This document shows, one piece after another, positions 1 to 7,965 of a stretch of 64,000 bases of DNA. The stretch comes from JABDII01 sp963815325. Its GTDB lineage: Bacteria > Gemmatimonadota > Gemmatimonadetes > Gemmatimonadales > GWC2-71-9. Both the position numbers and the translations under genes were made by a program. The stretch spans positions 186,001 to 250,000 of the forward strand of contig CAWFGG010000007.1 of assembly GCA_963815325.1 (NCBI GenBank). Reading direction: 5' to 3'. The first letter of the stretch is position 1; every line of letters begins with the position of its first letter. The notes beneath the pieces were generated by a model. The model was not told where the DNA came from and did not search any database. It saw only the letters and a program-made list of their open reading frames with translations.

Positions 1-1
1 G

Positions 2-466
2 CTCAAACGCCAAGACAAGATCCGCGTGCACTTCGAGGGAGGCTTCTGCGAGCAACCGCCGCTCGACCTGATTCGCATGATCAGCCAGTCGTGTTACGTG
101 GTCGATGACGATTTGCTGATTGGTCTTCGCTGGATCATTGAGGACGTGTCGGTCGACGGCGACCCGCTCTACAACCTCGCCGAAGCGTACCTCAACCGAT
201 CGTCTCACAGTCCGGTCCAGCACGACCTCCGGAAGCCGAAGGACAAGATGCTGCTCAAGCGCTTGGCCGAGGCGGGAGCCGACGCGGCGATCGTGATGGC
301 CGCCAAGATGTGCGAGCCGGGCTTGGAGGAGCAGGTCGTGAACACCCGCGCCCTGGACGAGCACAACATTCCGTACTTCGTGAGCGAGTTCGAAGAAAGC
401 ATGACCAGCTTCGATCACCTGGAGATCCAGCTGGAGACGTTCGTCGAGAACATCCTTTTCGAATAG
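2..466 (+). CDS. bcrC: Benzoyl-CoA reductase subunit C-like / 2-hydroxyacyl-CoA dehydratase family (5' end cut by window edge)
   Basis: C-terminal 154 residues of a BcrC/BzdN-like subunit; the reading frame is open to the left edge, so the true start lies outside. Visible cysteines fit the family's iron-sulfur ligands: FCEQPP near the start, SQSC shortly after, and AAKMCEPGLEEQ later, followed by the typical PYFVSEFEE strand and a C-terminal helix. In class I benzoyl-CoA reductase this subunit and BcrB form the catalytic part that reduces the aromatic ring of aryl-CoA with electrons from the ATP-driven activator. It ends 13 bases before the BcrB-like gene, in the order C-B-A-D known from Thauera and Azoarcus. 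A plain 2-hydroxyacyl-CoA dehydratase is the alternative, but the two activators downstream argue against it. Confidence 0.8.
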   Translation, partial: LKRQDKIRVHFEGGFCEQPPLDLIRMISQSCYVVDDDLLIGLRWIIEDVSVDGDPLYNLAEAYLNRSSHSPVQHDLRKPKDKMLLKRLAEAGADAAIVMAAKMCEPGLEEQVVNTRALDEHNIPYFVSEFEESMTSFDHLEIQLETFVENILFE

Positions 467-479
467 CCAGGCGGATTCC

Positions 480-1781
480 ATGGCCGACACAGAACGAGAT
501 CCCAGTATCGTAGGACGCGGCAACAAGGACGGCGCCGCGCTCTTCCGGCAGTGGTTCGAAGAATTGGGGCAGGTCGCGGCCGACGACCGAGGAGCCGCCT
601 ACGTCTTCGTCATGGGCAGCATGGCCGAGTTGCTCCGGGTGTTCGACCTTCCCTTGGTCTTTCCCGAGATCAACTCGTTGCAGACGGCCGTTCGGCGCGT
701 GGCGCACGAGTACCTGGACCAGGCTGAGGACTACGGATTCTCGCCCGACATCTGCGGCTACGTGAAGGCCGATGTCGCCGTTCAGCTCCGCCATGGGCAG
801 CATCCCATGGGGCGGATCCCGAAGCCGGTCCTCGCGGTGTACACCAACGCCTGCAACACGTACATCAAGTGGGCCGAGATCTGGGAGCGGATGTACGACA
901 TCCCGACCTTTACCCTGGACGTGCCCGGCACCCGGGCCCAGGGCGGCCAGACCTGGCCCGGCGATCCGGACTTCGAGAACGACCGGCGCTACGTGGCCGC
1001 GCAAATCACCGAGTTGATCGCCCTCTGCGAGAAGGTCACCGGGATCCGGTTCGACATCGATCGCCTGCGGGAGACGATGGCCCACGCCAACACCATGAGC
1101 CGGGGATGGCGCCGGGTACTCGAGCTGAACCAGAGCCGTCCGTCGGTCTTCAATGCCCTTTCCGATGGGACCATTTTCCTCGGTGTGGCCAATGGGTTCC
1201 GCGGCACGGCCGCCGGGGCCAGATACTTCGACGAGCTGGTCGAGGAGATGGAATACAAGGCGGCGCACGGCATCGGCACGCTGACCGACGAACAGTACCG
1301 CCTGCTGTTCGTCGGGGTTCCGTGCTACCCGATCTTCCGCCGCTTCAACGAGCTGTTCACCGAGTGGGGCGGGACGTTCGTCAACTCCACCTACTTGTGG
1401 TTCGCCTCGGGCGGCTCGAACCTGGGCTTCGAGTACGACCTCGAGCGGCCGCTCGAGAGCCTAGCGGAGGGGGTGCTGATCGGTGTCCGGGACGCGATGG
1501 ACAGCATGTTCTACCAGACGCCGATCCTCACCGGCATGATCGAGGACTTCCACGCAGACGGCGTGGTCTACCATCCCATCAAGAGTTGCCGGACCGTGTC
1601 GACGGGGTTGGCCGACAACCGGCGGGAACTGATGGACAAACACAACATCGCGAGTCTCTTCATCGAATCGGACATGATGGATCGGCGGGTCGTGTCCGAA
1701 GCGCAGCTCAAGAACCGGGTCGACGCTTTCTTCGAGGGCCTGGCAACCCGCAGACACCACACAGCCGGCGCGCCGGCCTAA
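480..1781 (+). CDS. bcrB: Benzoyl-CoA reductase subunit B-like
   Basis: 433-residue member of the HgdB/BcrB family, close to the usual BcrB/BzdO length. Likely cofactor-site cysteines are in DICGYVK (about residue 91), NACNTY (about 127) and IKSCRTVSTG (about 366). The stretch around PKPVLAVYTNACNTY and the TRAQGGQTWPGDPDF loop look characteristic of the aryl-CoA reductase branch rather than of amino-acid-fermentation dehydratases; this is judged from memory of the family, not from an alignment. The ATG at 480 follows the previous stop by 13 bases. It would pair with the BcrC-like subunit. The substrate may be benzoyl-CoA or a substituted benzoyl-CoA. Confidence 0.82.
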   Translation: MADTERDPSIVGRGNKDGAALFRQWFEELGQVAADDRGAAYVFVMGSMAELLRVFDLPLVFPEINSLQTAVRRVAHEYLDQAEDYGFSPDICGYVKADVAVQLRHGQHPMGRIPKPVLAVYTNACNTYIKWAEIWERMYDIPTFTLDVPGTRAQGGQTWPGDPDFENDRRYVAAQITELIALCEKVTGIRFDIDRLRETMAHANTMSRGWRRVLELNQSRPSVFNALSDGTIFLGVANGFRGTAAGARYFDELVEEMEYKAAHGIGTLTDEQYRLLFVGVPCYPIFRRFNELFTEWGGTFVNSTYLWFASGGSNLGFEYDLERPLESLAEGVLIGVRDAMDSMFYQTPILTGMIEDFHADGVVYHPIKSCRTVSTGLADNRRELMDKHNIASLFIESDMMDRRVVSEAQLKNRVDAFFEGLATRRHHTAGAPA

Positions 1782-1793
1782 ACCGAGGAATCC

Positions 1794-2612
1794 ATGGCCT
1801 ACGCAGCAGGAGTGGATGTCGGGTCCACCCAGACCAAGGCAGTGGTCATCGACGAATCGAAGCGGATCGTGGGCCGCGCGCTCATCGACACCGGTGCCAA
1901 CGTGGTGCGTGCCGCGCAGTCCGCGTTCCAGGAGGCGCTGGCCGACGGCAAGATTCGGGAGGAGGAGGTGGAGTTTGTGGTCGGGACGGGCTACGGCCGC
2001 TACAAGGTCACCTTCGGCAACACGCAGGTGACCGAGATCAGCTGCCACGGGCGCGGCGCGGTGCAGATGTTCCCCAACACCCGCACCGTGGTGGACATGG
2101 GCGGGCAGGATACCAAGGCCATCCGGGTGGCCCCGTCCGGCGAGATCATCGATTTCTGCATGAACGACAAGTGCGCCGCGGGCACGGGTCGTTTCCTCGG
2201 CGCAGCCTCGAGCGCCCTCGACATCCCGCTCGAGCAATTGGGACCAACCGCGCTCCGGGGCGAGCGTCCGGTCAAGATCAGCACCACCTGTACCGTGTTT
2301 GCCGAATCGGAAGTGCTGTCCTGGCTCGGCAAGGGCAAGAAGATCGAGGACATCCTGCTCGGCGTCCATCAATCCATCGCGTCGCGGTCGGTCGGGCTGT
2401 TGCGCCGGGTGGGCGTCGAGGACGAAGTCACCTTCACCGGCGGGGTCGCCAAGAATGTGGCGATGATCGAGGCGCTGAACGAGCGCCTGGGCCTCAAGGT
2501 CAACGTGAGCGAGGAGTCGCATTACATGGGCGCGGTCGGGGCCGCCCTCTTCGCGCTCGACCGGATCCTGACCAGCCGCGCCCCTGCCAACCTGACCCAC
2601 GGAGCGGACTAA
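1794..2612 (+). CDS. bcrA: ATP-dependent activator subunit, BcrA/BzdP-like (BadF/BadG/BcrA/BcrD family)
   Basis: 272-residue ASKHA-fold ATPase. It shows the first phosphate loop GVDVGSTQTKAV, the second loop DMGGQDTKA, the two cysteines that hold the bridging 4Fe-4S cluster of the dimer (MNDKCAAGTG and STTCTVFAESEV), and the adenosine motif FTGGVAKN. In the family it couples ATP hydrolysis to low-potential electron transfer into the reductase. It lacks the extension of the longer Thauera BcrA and is nearer the short Azoarcus BzdP form. Start ATG with GAGGAA just upstream. The assignment as A rather than D rests on gene order and on the different D-like signature of the next gene. Confidence 0.8.
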   Translation: MAYAAGVDVGSTQTKAVVIDESKRIVGRALIDTGANVVRAAQSAFQEALADGKIREEEVEFVVGTGYGRYKVTFGNTQVTEISCHGRGAVQMFPNTRTVVDMGGQDTKAIRVAPSGEIIDFCMNDKCAAGTGRFLGAASSALDIPLEQLGPTALRGERPVKISTTCTVFAESEVLSWLGKGKKIEDILLGVHQSIASRSVGLLRRVGVEDEVTFTGGVAKNVAMIEALNERLGLKVNVSEESHYMGAVGAALFALDRILTSRAPANLTHGAD

Positions 2613-3448
2613 TGTATACCGCCGGCATCGACGTCGGGTCGACCTACACCAAGGCCGTGATCCTGGGGCCGCTCGGTCACATCGTGGGCCAGGCGATGGA
2701 GCCCACCGGTTTCAAGCTGGCGGAGGTTGCGAAGCGGGTACTCCACGACGCCGCGACCGAGGCACGCGTCCCGCTGGACCGCATCGCCTACATCGTGGCG
2801 ACGGGATTCGGCCGCCATCAAGTGGAGTTCGCCGACGTCAAGGTCACCGATCTCACGGCCGCGGCTCGAGGGGCGACATTCCTGTTCCCCGAGACCCGCA
2901 CCATCCTCGACGTCGGCGGCCAGACCATGAAGGCCAGCCGATTGAGCGACGACTGGAAGGTCAAATCATTCCGCTTGAACGACAAGTGCGCGGCGGGCAC
3001 CGGAGCGTTCTTGGAGAAGACCGCGCGCTACATGGGGTTCAGCACGAAGGAGATCGGGCCGCTGGTCAGCACGTCGAAGACGCCGGTCCCGATTTCCGGC
3101 GTATGTGCCGTGTTCGCCGAATCGGAGGTCATCAACCACCTGTCCGAAGGCATGGCGCCGGCGGACATCATGCACGGCGCCATCGTATCGCTGGTGGGCC
3201 GCTCGGTCCAATTGATGAAGCGGGTTCGGATGGAACCGGAGTTCACCCTGATCGGGGGGATTCTCCGCTTCGAGCGGATGGTCGACGTGGTGCGCGAGGA
3301 GCTGGGCTCCGAGGTCAACGTGCCGGGCAACGACCTGGTCCAATTCATTGCGGCCTTGGGCGCCGCGATCCTCGGCCAGCGGCGGGTCGAGAAATTGATG
3401 GATACGGCCTCCGCCCCCGAGGCGAGGCGCTTGGCGCGCGATGCCTGA
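2612..3448 (+). CDS. bcrD: ATP-dependent activator subunit, BcrD/BzdQ-like
   Basis: 278-residue second ASKHA ATPase. The start ATG at 2612 shares one base with the preceding stop (TAATG). Motifs: GIDVGSTYTKAV, DVGGQTMKA, NDKCAAGTGAFLEKTARYMG, and GVCAVFAESEV with the second cluster cysteine. The two activators are clearly different from each other, for example DMGGQDTK against DVGGQTMK. This is the hallmark of heterotetrameric class I benzoyl-CoA reductases; simple 2-hydroxyacyl-CoA dehydratases use one activator as a homodimer. It overlaps the next gene by 8 bases, so translation is probably coupled. Confidence 0.8.
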   Translation: MYTAGIDVGSTYTKAVILGPLGHIVGQAMEPTGFKLAEVAKRVLHDAATEARVPLDRIAYIVATGFGRHQVEFADVKVTDLTAAARGATFLFPETRTILDVGGQTMKASRLSDDWKVKSFRLNDKCAAGTGAFLEKTARYMGFSTKEIGPLVSTSKTPVPISGVCAVFAESEVINHLSEGMAPADIMHGAIVSLVGRSVQLMKRVRMEPEFTLIGGILRFERMVDVVREELGSEVNVPGNDLVQFIAALGAAILGQRRVEKLMDTASAPEARRLARDA

Positions 3449-3755
3449 TCCCGATTCGGACCTTCCTGGTCGCCTGGGATTCGTCGTCGAAGGCGAAGCG
3501 CGGCGGATCCTCGCCGAATCGACCCTGACGGCCGACCCGGAGCTCGTTGCAGCCGGATGGGAGCGGCGGTTCATCGCGGACAAGCAACGCGCGGACGAGG
3601 CCATGGAGCTCTATCGAAGCCTGGGCTACGAGGTGTGCGCCAAGCCGCTGCGGAAGGAAGAAGTCGGACCCGACTGTGACGATTGCCAGCTTGTCATGCT
3701 GCTCAACTTCACGACGATCTATACCCGGATGCAGCAACCGGGGGAGGAATCATGA
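3441..3755 (+). CDS. Small unknown protein within the aryl-CoA reductase operon
   Basis: 104 residues, no family recognised. It overlaps the BcrD-like gene by 8 bases and the following dehydrogenase by 4 (ATGA), so it is certainly part of the operon. Visible features are an acidic N-terminus, a predicted helical middle (DPELVAAGWERRF, ADKQRADEAMELYRSLGYE) and a CDDC pair near residue 80 inside GPDCDDCQLV, followed by LLNFTTIYTR. The CxxC pair could bind metal or a cluster, or be redox active; only the motif is seen. No signal peptide. A role in reductase assembly, electron transfer or regulation is speculation from context. Confidence 0.75.
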   Translation: MPDPDSDLPGRLGFVVEGEARRILAESTLTADPELVAAGWERRFIADKQRADEAMELYRSLGYEVCAKPLRKEEVGPDCDDCQLVMLLNFTTIYTRMQQPGEES

Positions 3756-4774
3756 AAGCCGCGGTGTACCACGGGCCGAACCGGCCGCTCGACCTGACCG
3801 AGGTGCCGACGCCGAAGCCCACTACCGGCGAGGTGCTCATCCGGGTGCATGGCTGCGGCCTCTGTCACACCGATCTCCACTATCTCGAGCATGGGGTCAA
3901 GACTTTCAAACCGCCGCCGATCGTGCTGGGCCACGAAGCCGCCGGCGTGATCGCGGAGCTCGGCGCAGGCGTGGAGACCCATGCGGTCGGCGATCGGGTG
4001 CTGATCCCGTCGGTCTATTCCTGCCGCCAGTGCGAGTACTGCCGCAATGGCCGGGAAAACTTGTGCGAGCGTTTGATCATGCTGGGCAACCACGTCGACG
4101 GAGCCTACGCCGACTTCGTCACCGTGCCCGCGGCCGTATTGGTGCCGGTGCCGGCCTCTTTGCCCCTGGAACGTGCCTGTGTCATCGCGGACGCGCTCTC
4201 GACCCCGTACCACGCCGTCAAGAACCGGGCGCGGGTTCGGGTCGGGGACACCGTGGCCGTGGTGGGCTGCGGCGGCCTGGGGCTCAACGTGGTCCAGTGC
4301 GCCACGGTTGCGGGCGCGCGAGTGATCGCCATCGACATCAACGACGAACACCTGAAAACAGCACGCAGCCTGGGGGCGGTCGAGACCATCAACTCGAATG
4401 AGGTCGAGCGAGTCGACAAGCATGTGCGCACCCTGACCGACGGCGGCGTCGACATTGCGTTCGAGGCCATCGGCCAGCCTGCCACGATCACATTGGGCTT
4501 CAACCTGCTCCGCAAGGGCGGCCGGCTCTGCGTCATCGGGTTTGCCCACGAGCCGGTGCCGCTCAATGCCGGGAAGCTCATGTTCTACGAGTTGGAAGTG
4601 GTCGGCAGCCTCGGGTGCGGCGGCGGGGAGTACCCTGAAATCATGAAGCTGGTCGAGACGGGCCGGCTGACCCTCGACCCCATCGTGAGCGGCACCCTGC
4701 CACTCGCCGACATCAACGAGGGCTTCGACCGCATGCGCCAAGGGAAGGGCGTGCGTTGGGTGGTGACACCATAG
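3752..4774 (+). CDS. had: Zinc-dependent alcohol dehydrogenase, 6-hydroxycyclohex-1-ene-1-carbonyl-CoA dehydrogenase-like
   Basis: 340-residue medium-chain dehydrogenase. The catalytic zinc region GCGLCHTDLHYLEHG is near residue 35, GHEAAG follows, and the structural zinc cysteines lie in CRQCEYCRNGRENLC near residue 90. The nucleotide fold has VVGCGGLGLNVVQ and an acidic residue after it (AIDIND), indicating NAD. Placed 4 bases into the end of the small ORF in a reductase operon, it most likely oxidises the 6-hydroxycyclohexene-carbonyl-CoA formed after ring reduction and hydration (Had/BzdX role). The dienoyl-CoA hydratase and ring hydrolase are not seen to its right and could lie left of the window. 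A general alcohol dehydrogenase is the alternative. Confidence 0.72.
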   Translation: MKAAVYHGPNRPLDLTEVPTPKPTTGEVLIRVHGCGLCHTDLHYLEHGVKTFKPPPIVLGHEAAGVIAELGAGVETHAVGDRVLIPSVYSCRQCEYCRNGRENLCERLIMLGNHVDGAYADFVTVPAAVLVPVPASLPLERACVIADALSTPYHAVKNRARVRVGDTVAVVGCGGLGLNVVQCATVAGARVIAIDINDEHLKTARSLGAVETINSNEVERVDKHVRTLTDGGVDIAFEAIGQPATITLGFNLLRKGGRLCVIGFAHEPVPLNAGKLMFYELEVVGSLGCGGGEYPEIMKLVETGRLTLDPIVSGTLPLADINEGFDRMRQGKGVRWVVTP

Positions 4775-4826
4775 GGAGGGAGTAGGAGGTAGGAGGTAGG
4801 GAGCGGGGAGTAGGACGTAGAAGCTG
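4775..4826. repeat. Degenerate heptamer repeat tract (GGGAGTA type)
   Basis: Directly after the dehydrogenase stop, about seven units of seven bases can be read: GGGAGTA, GGAGGTA, GGAGGTA, GGGAGCG, GGGAGTA, GGACGTA and so on. The same unit recurs at about 35811-35965. Strongly G-rich on the plus strand. Confidence 0.75.
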
Positions 4827-4850
4827 GTGAACATCAAACTGGGACGCGCC

Positions 4851-5306
4851 ATGATGCCAACATCAGATCCACTCAGCCGGTTCGAAGACGAGCATCATCA
4901 CGCCCTCGGCGAGCTCGAGCGGCTCGAGCGGGCCGCCGAGGGGCTCGAGGATGGGGAAGATCCCGCCGAGCACCTCGAGACGATGCGCCAAGTGCACACC
5001 TTCCTCTCGACCGCCGTGCGCGAGCACAATGAGAACGAAGAGCGGGCACTCTTCCCGTTGCTGGGGGATGACGCACCGACCAGCGTGTTCGTGGAAGAGC
5101 ACGCCCGGCTTCGCGACCTCGAGGGCAGTCTCCGAGCGGCTCTGGATGGCGAGCACCCGGTCGTTGAGGCACCCGTTATCGCCCACGCGTTGGTCGATCT
5201 CCTCCGCGCCCACATCGACCGCGAGGACCACGTCCTCTTCCCCATGTCCCGCCAGCTGCTCGGCTCCAAGGGCTTGGCGACGGTGGCCCGTACCCTCAGC
5301 ATGTAA
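4851..5306 (+). CDS. Hemerythrin (HHE) domain protein
   Basis: 151 residues from ATG 4851; a GTG at 4827 is in frame, but its upstream sequence is the repeat tract. One helical HHE domain fills the protein. Candidate di-iron ligands are in FEDEHHHAL, EHNENEERALF, VEEHARLRDLE and RAHIDREDHVLF, all at the spacing expected for hemerythrin-like four-helix bundles. Likely cytoplasmic oxygen or nitric-oxide sensing, storage or iron handling. Its place next to an oxygen-sensitive reductase operon is suggestive but unproven, and the repeat tract between them argues against one transcript. Confidence 0.8.
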   Translation: MMPTSDPLSRFEDEHHHALGELERLERAAEGLEDGEDPAEHLETMRQVHTFLSTAVREHNENEERALFPLLGDDAPTSVFVEEHARLRDLEGSLRAALDGEHPVVEAPVIAHALVDLLRAHIDREDHVLFPMSRQLLGSKGLATVARTLSM

Positions 5307-5396
5307 TCAGGCGCCCCACCAGGCACCTTGCCGGCCGGTCGGGGCCATGGTAATACCCCGAAGGCAGAATCACCCCACTCGCTACGGTGGCTGGCC

Positions 5397-6758
5397 ATGC
5401 GTTGCCTCCTTCTCCTCGGTGTCCTTGTCTCAATGCTTCCGGGCACCATTATCGCACAGGCCACATCCGCAGTCGATGTGCGTATCGATCAGATCATCCG
5501 GAGCGTTTCCGCGGAGCGAATCGAAGCGGACATCCGGACCCTGGTGGGCTTCGGCACGCGTCACACCCTGTCCGACACGCTGTCCGATACCCGGGGCATC
5601 GGCGCGGCGCGGCGCTGGGTCAAACGGGAATTCGAGGTCATCAGCGCCGCATGCGGTGGATGTCTCGAGGTCTCGTATGTCGGTGAGGCCTTCCCTGCCG
5701 GGAGCCGGCGGCTCCGCCCCGACGCGGAGACCAACATCGTGAACGTCGTGGCCGTTCAGCGCGGGACCGCCGATCCCAACCGCGTGGTCATCATGAGCGG
5801 CGACATCGACAGCAGGATCAGCGATGGGATGAACGCGACCGATTCCGCACCCGGGGCGAATGATAATGCGAGCGGGCTCGCGGGTACGCTGGAGGCCGCT
5901 CGGGTCCTGAGCCGGATGCGGTTTCAGGGCTCGATCGTCTATGCGGCGCTCTCGGGTGAGGAGCAAGGACTCTATGGCGGCGGCACGGTGGCCCGCTACG
6001 CGCAGGAGCGCGAACTGGCATGTTATCGGAGTCTTGAACAACGACATGATCGGTAACATCGAGGGCGTGAACGGAACCGTCGATAACACCACGGCACGGG
6101 TCTTCTCAGACGGCACGCCACCCACCGAAACCGACCAGGAGCGGCAACGACGCCGCTTCACCGGGGGCGAAGTCGACGGAGTCTCACGCCAGCTGGCCCG
6201 GTACGTCGACCGGGTCGCGGATCGCTACTTCCCGACGCTCGACGTCATGATGATCTACCGGTTGGACCGTTTCGGCCGGGGCGGGCACCACCGCCCCTTT
6301 GCCGATGTCGGCTTTCCGGCGGTTCGGATCATGGAGACCAACGAGAACTACACCCGGCAGCACCAGGACATCCGGGTGGAGGATAGCATCGCATACGGCG
6401 ACGTGATCGAGGGTGTCGACTTTGCCTACGCGGCCAAACTCACCGCCCTGAACGCAGCCACCCTGGCCTCGCTGGCCGTGGGGCCCGGCTCCGCCGCGGA
6501 ACGTCACGATTAGTGGAGCAGTTCAACCGGCCGCGCGCCTCACTTGGGAGCCGCCGGAGGAAACCTCCACCCTGGCGGGCTACCGGGTCTACTGGCGGGC
6601 GACCGATTCGCCCACGTGGGATCGGTAGCGCCTGGGTGGGCCAGACCACCGAGCACACGTTCGAGGGCCTGGTCATCGACAACTACTTCTTCGGGGTGGC
6701 TGCCGTCGGCCAGGACGGCAGTGAGAGCGCCGTCGTGTTCCCGCGAGCGGGGCGCTAG
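5397..6758 (+). pseudogene. M28 family metallopeptidase with C-terminal fibronectin-like tail (three frameshifts)
   Basis: ATG 5397 opens a signal peptide (MRCLLLLGVLVSMLPG). The M28 fold follows, with metal-site motifs VIMSGDIDSR, GANDNASG and SGEEQGLYG, then VLNNDMIGN and a further metal region near GGHHRPFADVGFPAVR. The C-terminal part (RLTWEPP, AGYRVYWRATDSPTW, VIDNYFFGVAAVG) is a fibronectin-like module. The frame is lost three times: about 6010 (before NWHVIGVL), about 6498 (before NVTISGAV) and about 6629 (before SAWVGQTT). Each is repaired by removing one base, and the total of 1362 bases is a multiple of three only because there are three such insertions. Probably an intact exported aminopeptidase with assembly errors; true decay is possible. 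Confidence 0.75.
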
Positions 6759-6856
6759 CGTCGTGCCTCCCGTCGACAGAGCTGTGCACCACCGGCTCGC
6801 CAGGGCGTCCATGGTTTCAGCAGTGTCCGGCACTCGTTTCCAGAAAGCACCAGATC

Positions 6857-7965
6857 ATGCGCCACCGGATCGGCAGGTCCGTATGGTGGATGGGTCTCCT
6901 GGTACTCGCCTGCAGTCACGGCGAGGCGTTCACGCCGGACGTGCCTGCCTCGAACCAACCGCTCGCCCCGGTCCAGCCTACCCGCCTCACCCTGAACCCG
7001 CTCATCGATCTCGACGCCTCCTGGCTGCCGGATGGGTCGGGCATTCTCTATTCCTATCAGGTACCCGGCCGCTCCGATCGCGATCGCTGTCTTGGCATAC
7101 TGCCGCCGGACGGTGGGACGCGTCGACTGGAAATTTGTGACCCGCAGCCGGAGACCTCCGATACCATCGACGTCTTCGGACCATCCGCTGTCTCGACCGA
7201 CGGACAACTCGCCTACGTCGTCTTCCGCGCCCGCGCGAGTGTTCACACTCCACAGTTCAGCTCGTCACTCCTGCTGGCACCGCTGTCCGATGCCCTCGCG
7301 GCGGCGGTCCTGACGACTACTCCCTACACCCTACCGACCGGGCAGTTTCACGGGGCCATTTCCTACCTTTCGTGGCTCGACGACTCCCGGCTGGTGTATG
7401 TCGGGCAGGACATTTTCTATGTCCGCATGCCCGTTGGAACGATCGGCACGGCCCCGGATACGCTGCCCACCGGGCGCGACATCGTGGTGGTCGAGCTGGG
7501 CGGATCGAGCCCGCAATTCTCCGCCGAACCCAACACGAGCCTCGCGTCTTCGGTGGCGCCGGGCGAGAACCCAAACACCATCTACTACACGGTGTCGGGT
7601 GACTCGCAGGTGTATCGGAGGGTCCTCGGCAGTGGCGACGACGACGGTGATCCACGATTTCGGCACCGGCACCATCGTGCGCGACGTCTCGGTGAAGGGG
7701 ACGACGCTGGTCGCCATCGTCGGCGGCCGCGTCGAGTTCATCGACGATCCGGTCCTGGGGCCGGTCCAGCCGGACGAGGGCGGCGTGCTGATGATGGTCG
7801 ATCTCGCGACCGGTACCGAGACTGTCCTCGACCCGAGCCCCACGGTGGTGTACCGGCGTCCGGCGTTGTCACCCGACGGCCTCGAAACTGGTGGTCGAGC
7901 GGTACCAGGTGTTCCCGGGCAGCGTCGATCGGAGAGCGGACCTCTACTTGTTCACGCTCCCGTGA
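6857..7965 (+). pseudogene. TolB/WD40-like propeller lipoprotein (two frameshifts)
   Basis: ATG 6857. The lipoprotein signal ends in LLVLACSHG, giving a lipidated cysteine about residue 19. Repeated blades such as DASWLPDGSGILYS, VSTDGQLAYV, LSWLDDSRLVYV and RRPALSPDG point to a beta-propeller. The frame is lost about 7640 (into TVIHDFGTGTIV) and about 7882 (into SKLVVERYQVFPG). Both are fixed by dropping one base, and the length of 1109 bases leaves a remainder of two, as expected. It ends LYLFTLP at 7965, overlapping the proposed GTG of the TonB receptor by four bases. A partner lipoprotein of that receptor is a reasonable guess. Confidence 0.65.

Noticed and set aside
255..1268. 337-codon minus-strand frame
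   Set aside because: Antisense to the BcrC- and BcrB-like genes; histidine/glycine-rich shadow product.
6010..6629. Programmed +1 frameshifting in the M28 gene
   Set aside because: No slippery or stimulatory signal is visible, three sites in one gene is implausible, and the same kind of break occurs in unrelated genes nearby.
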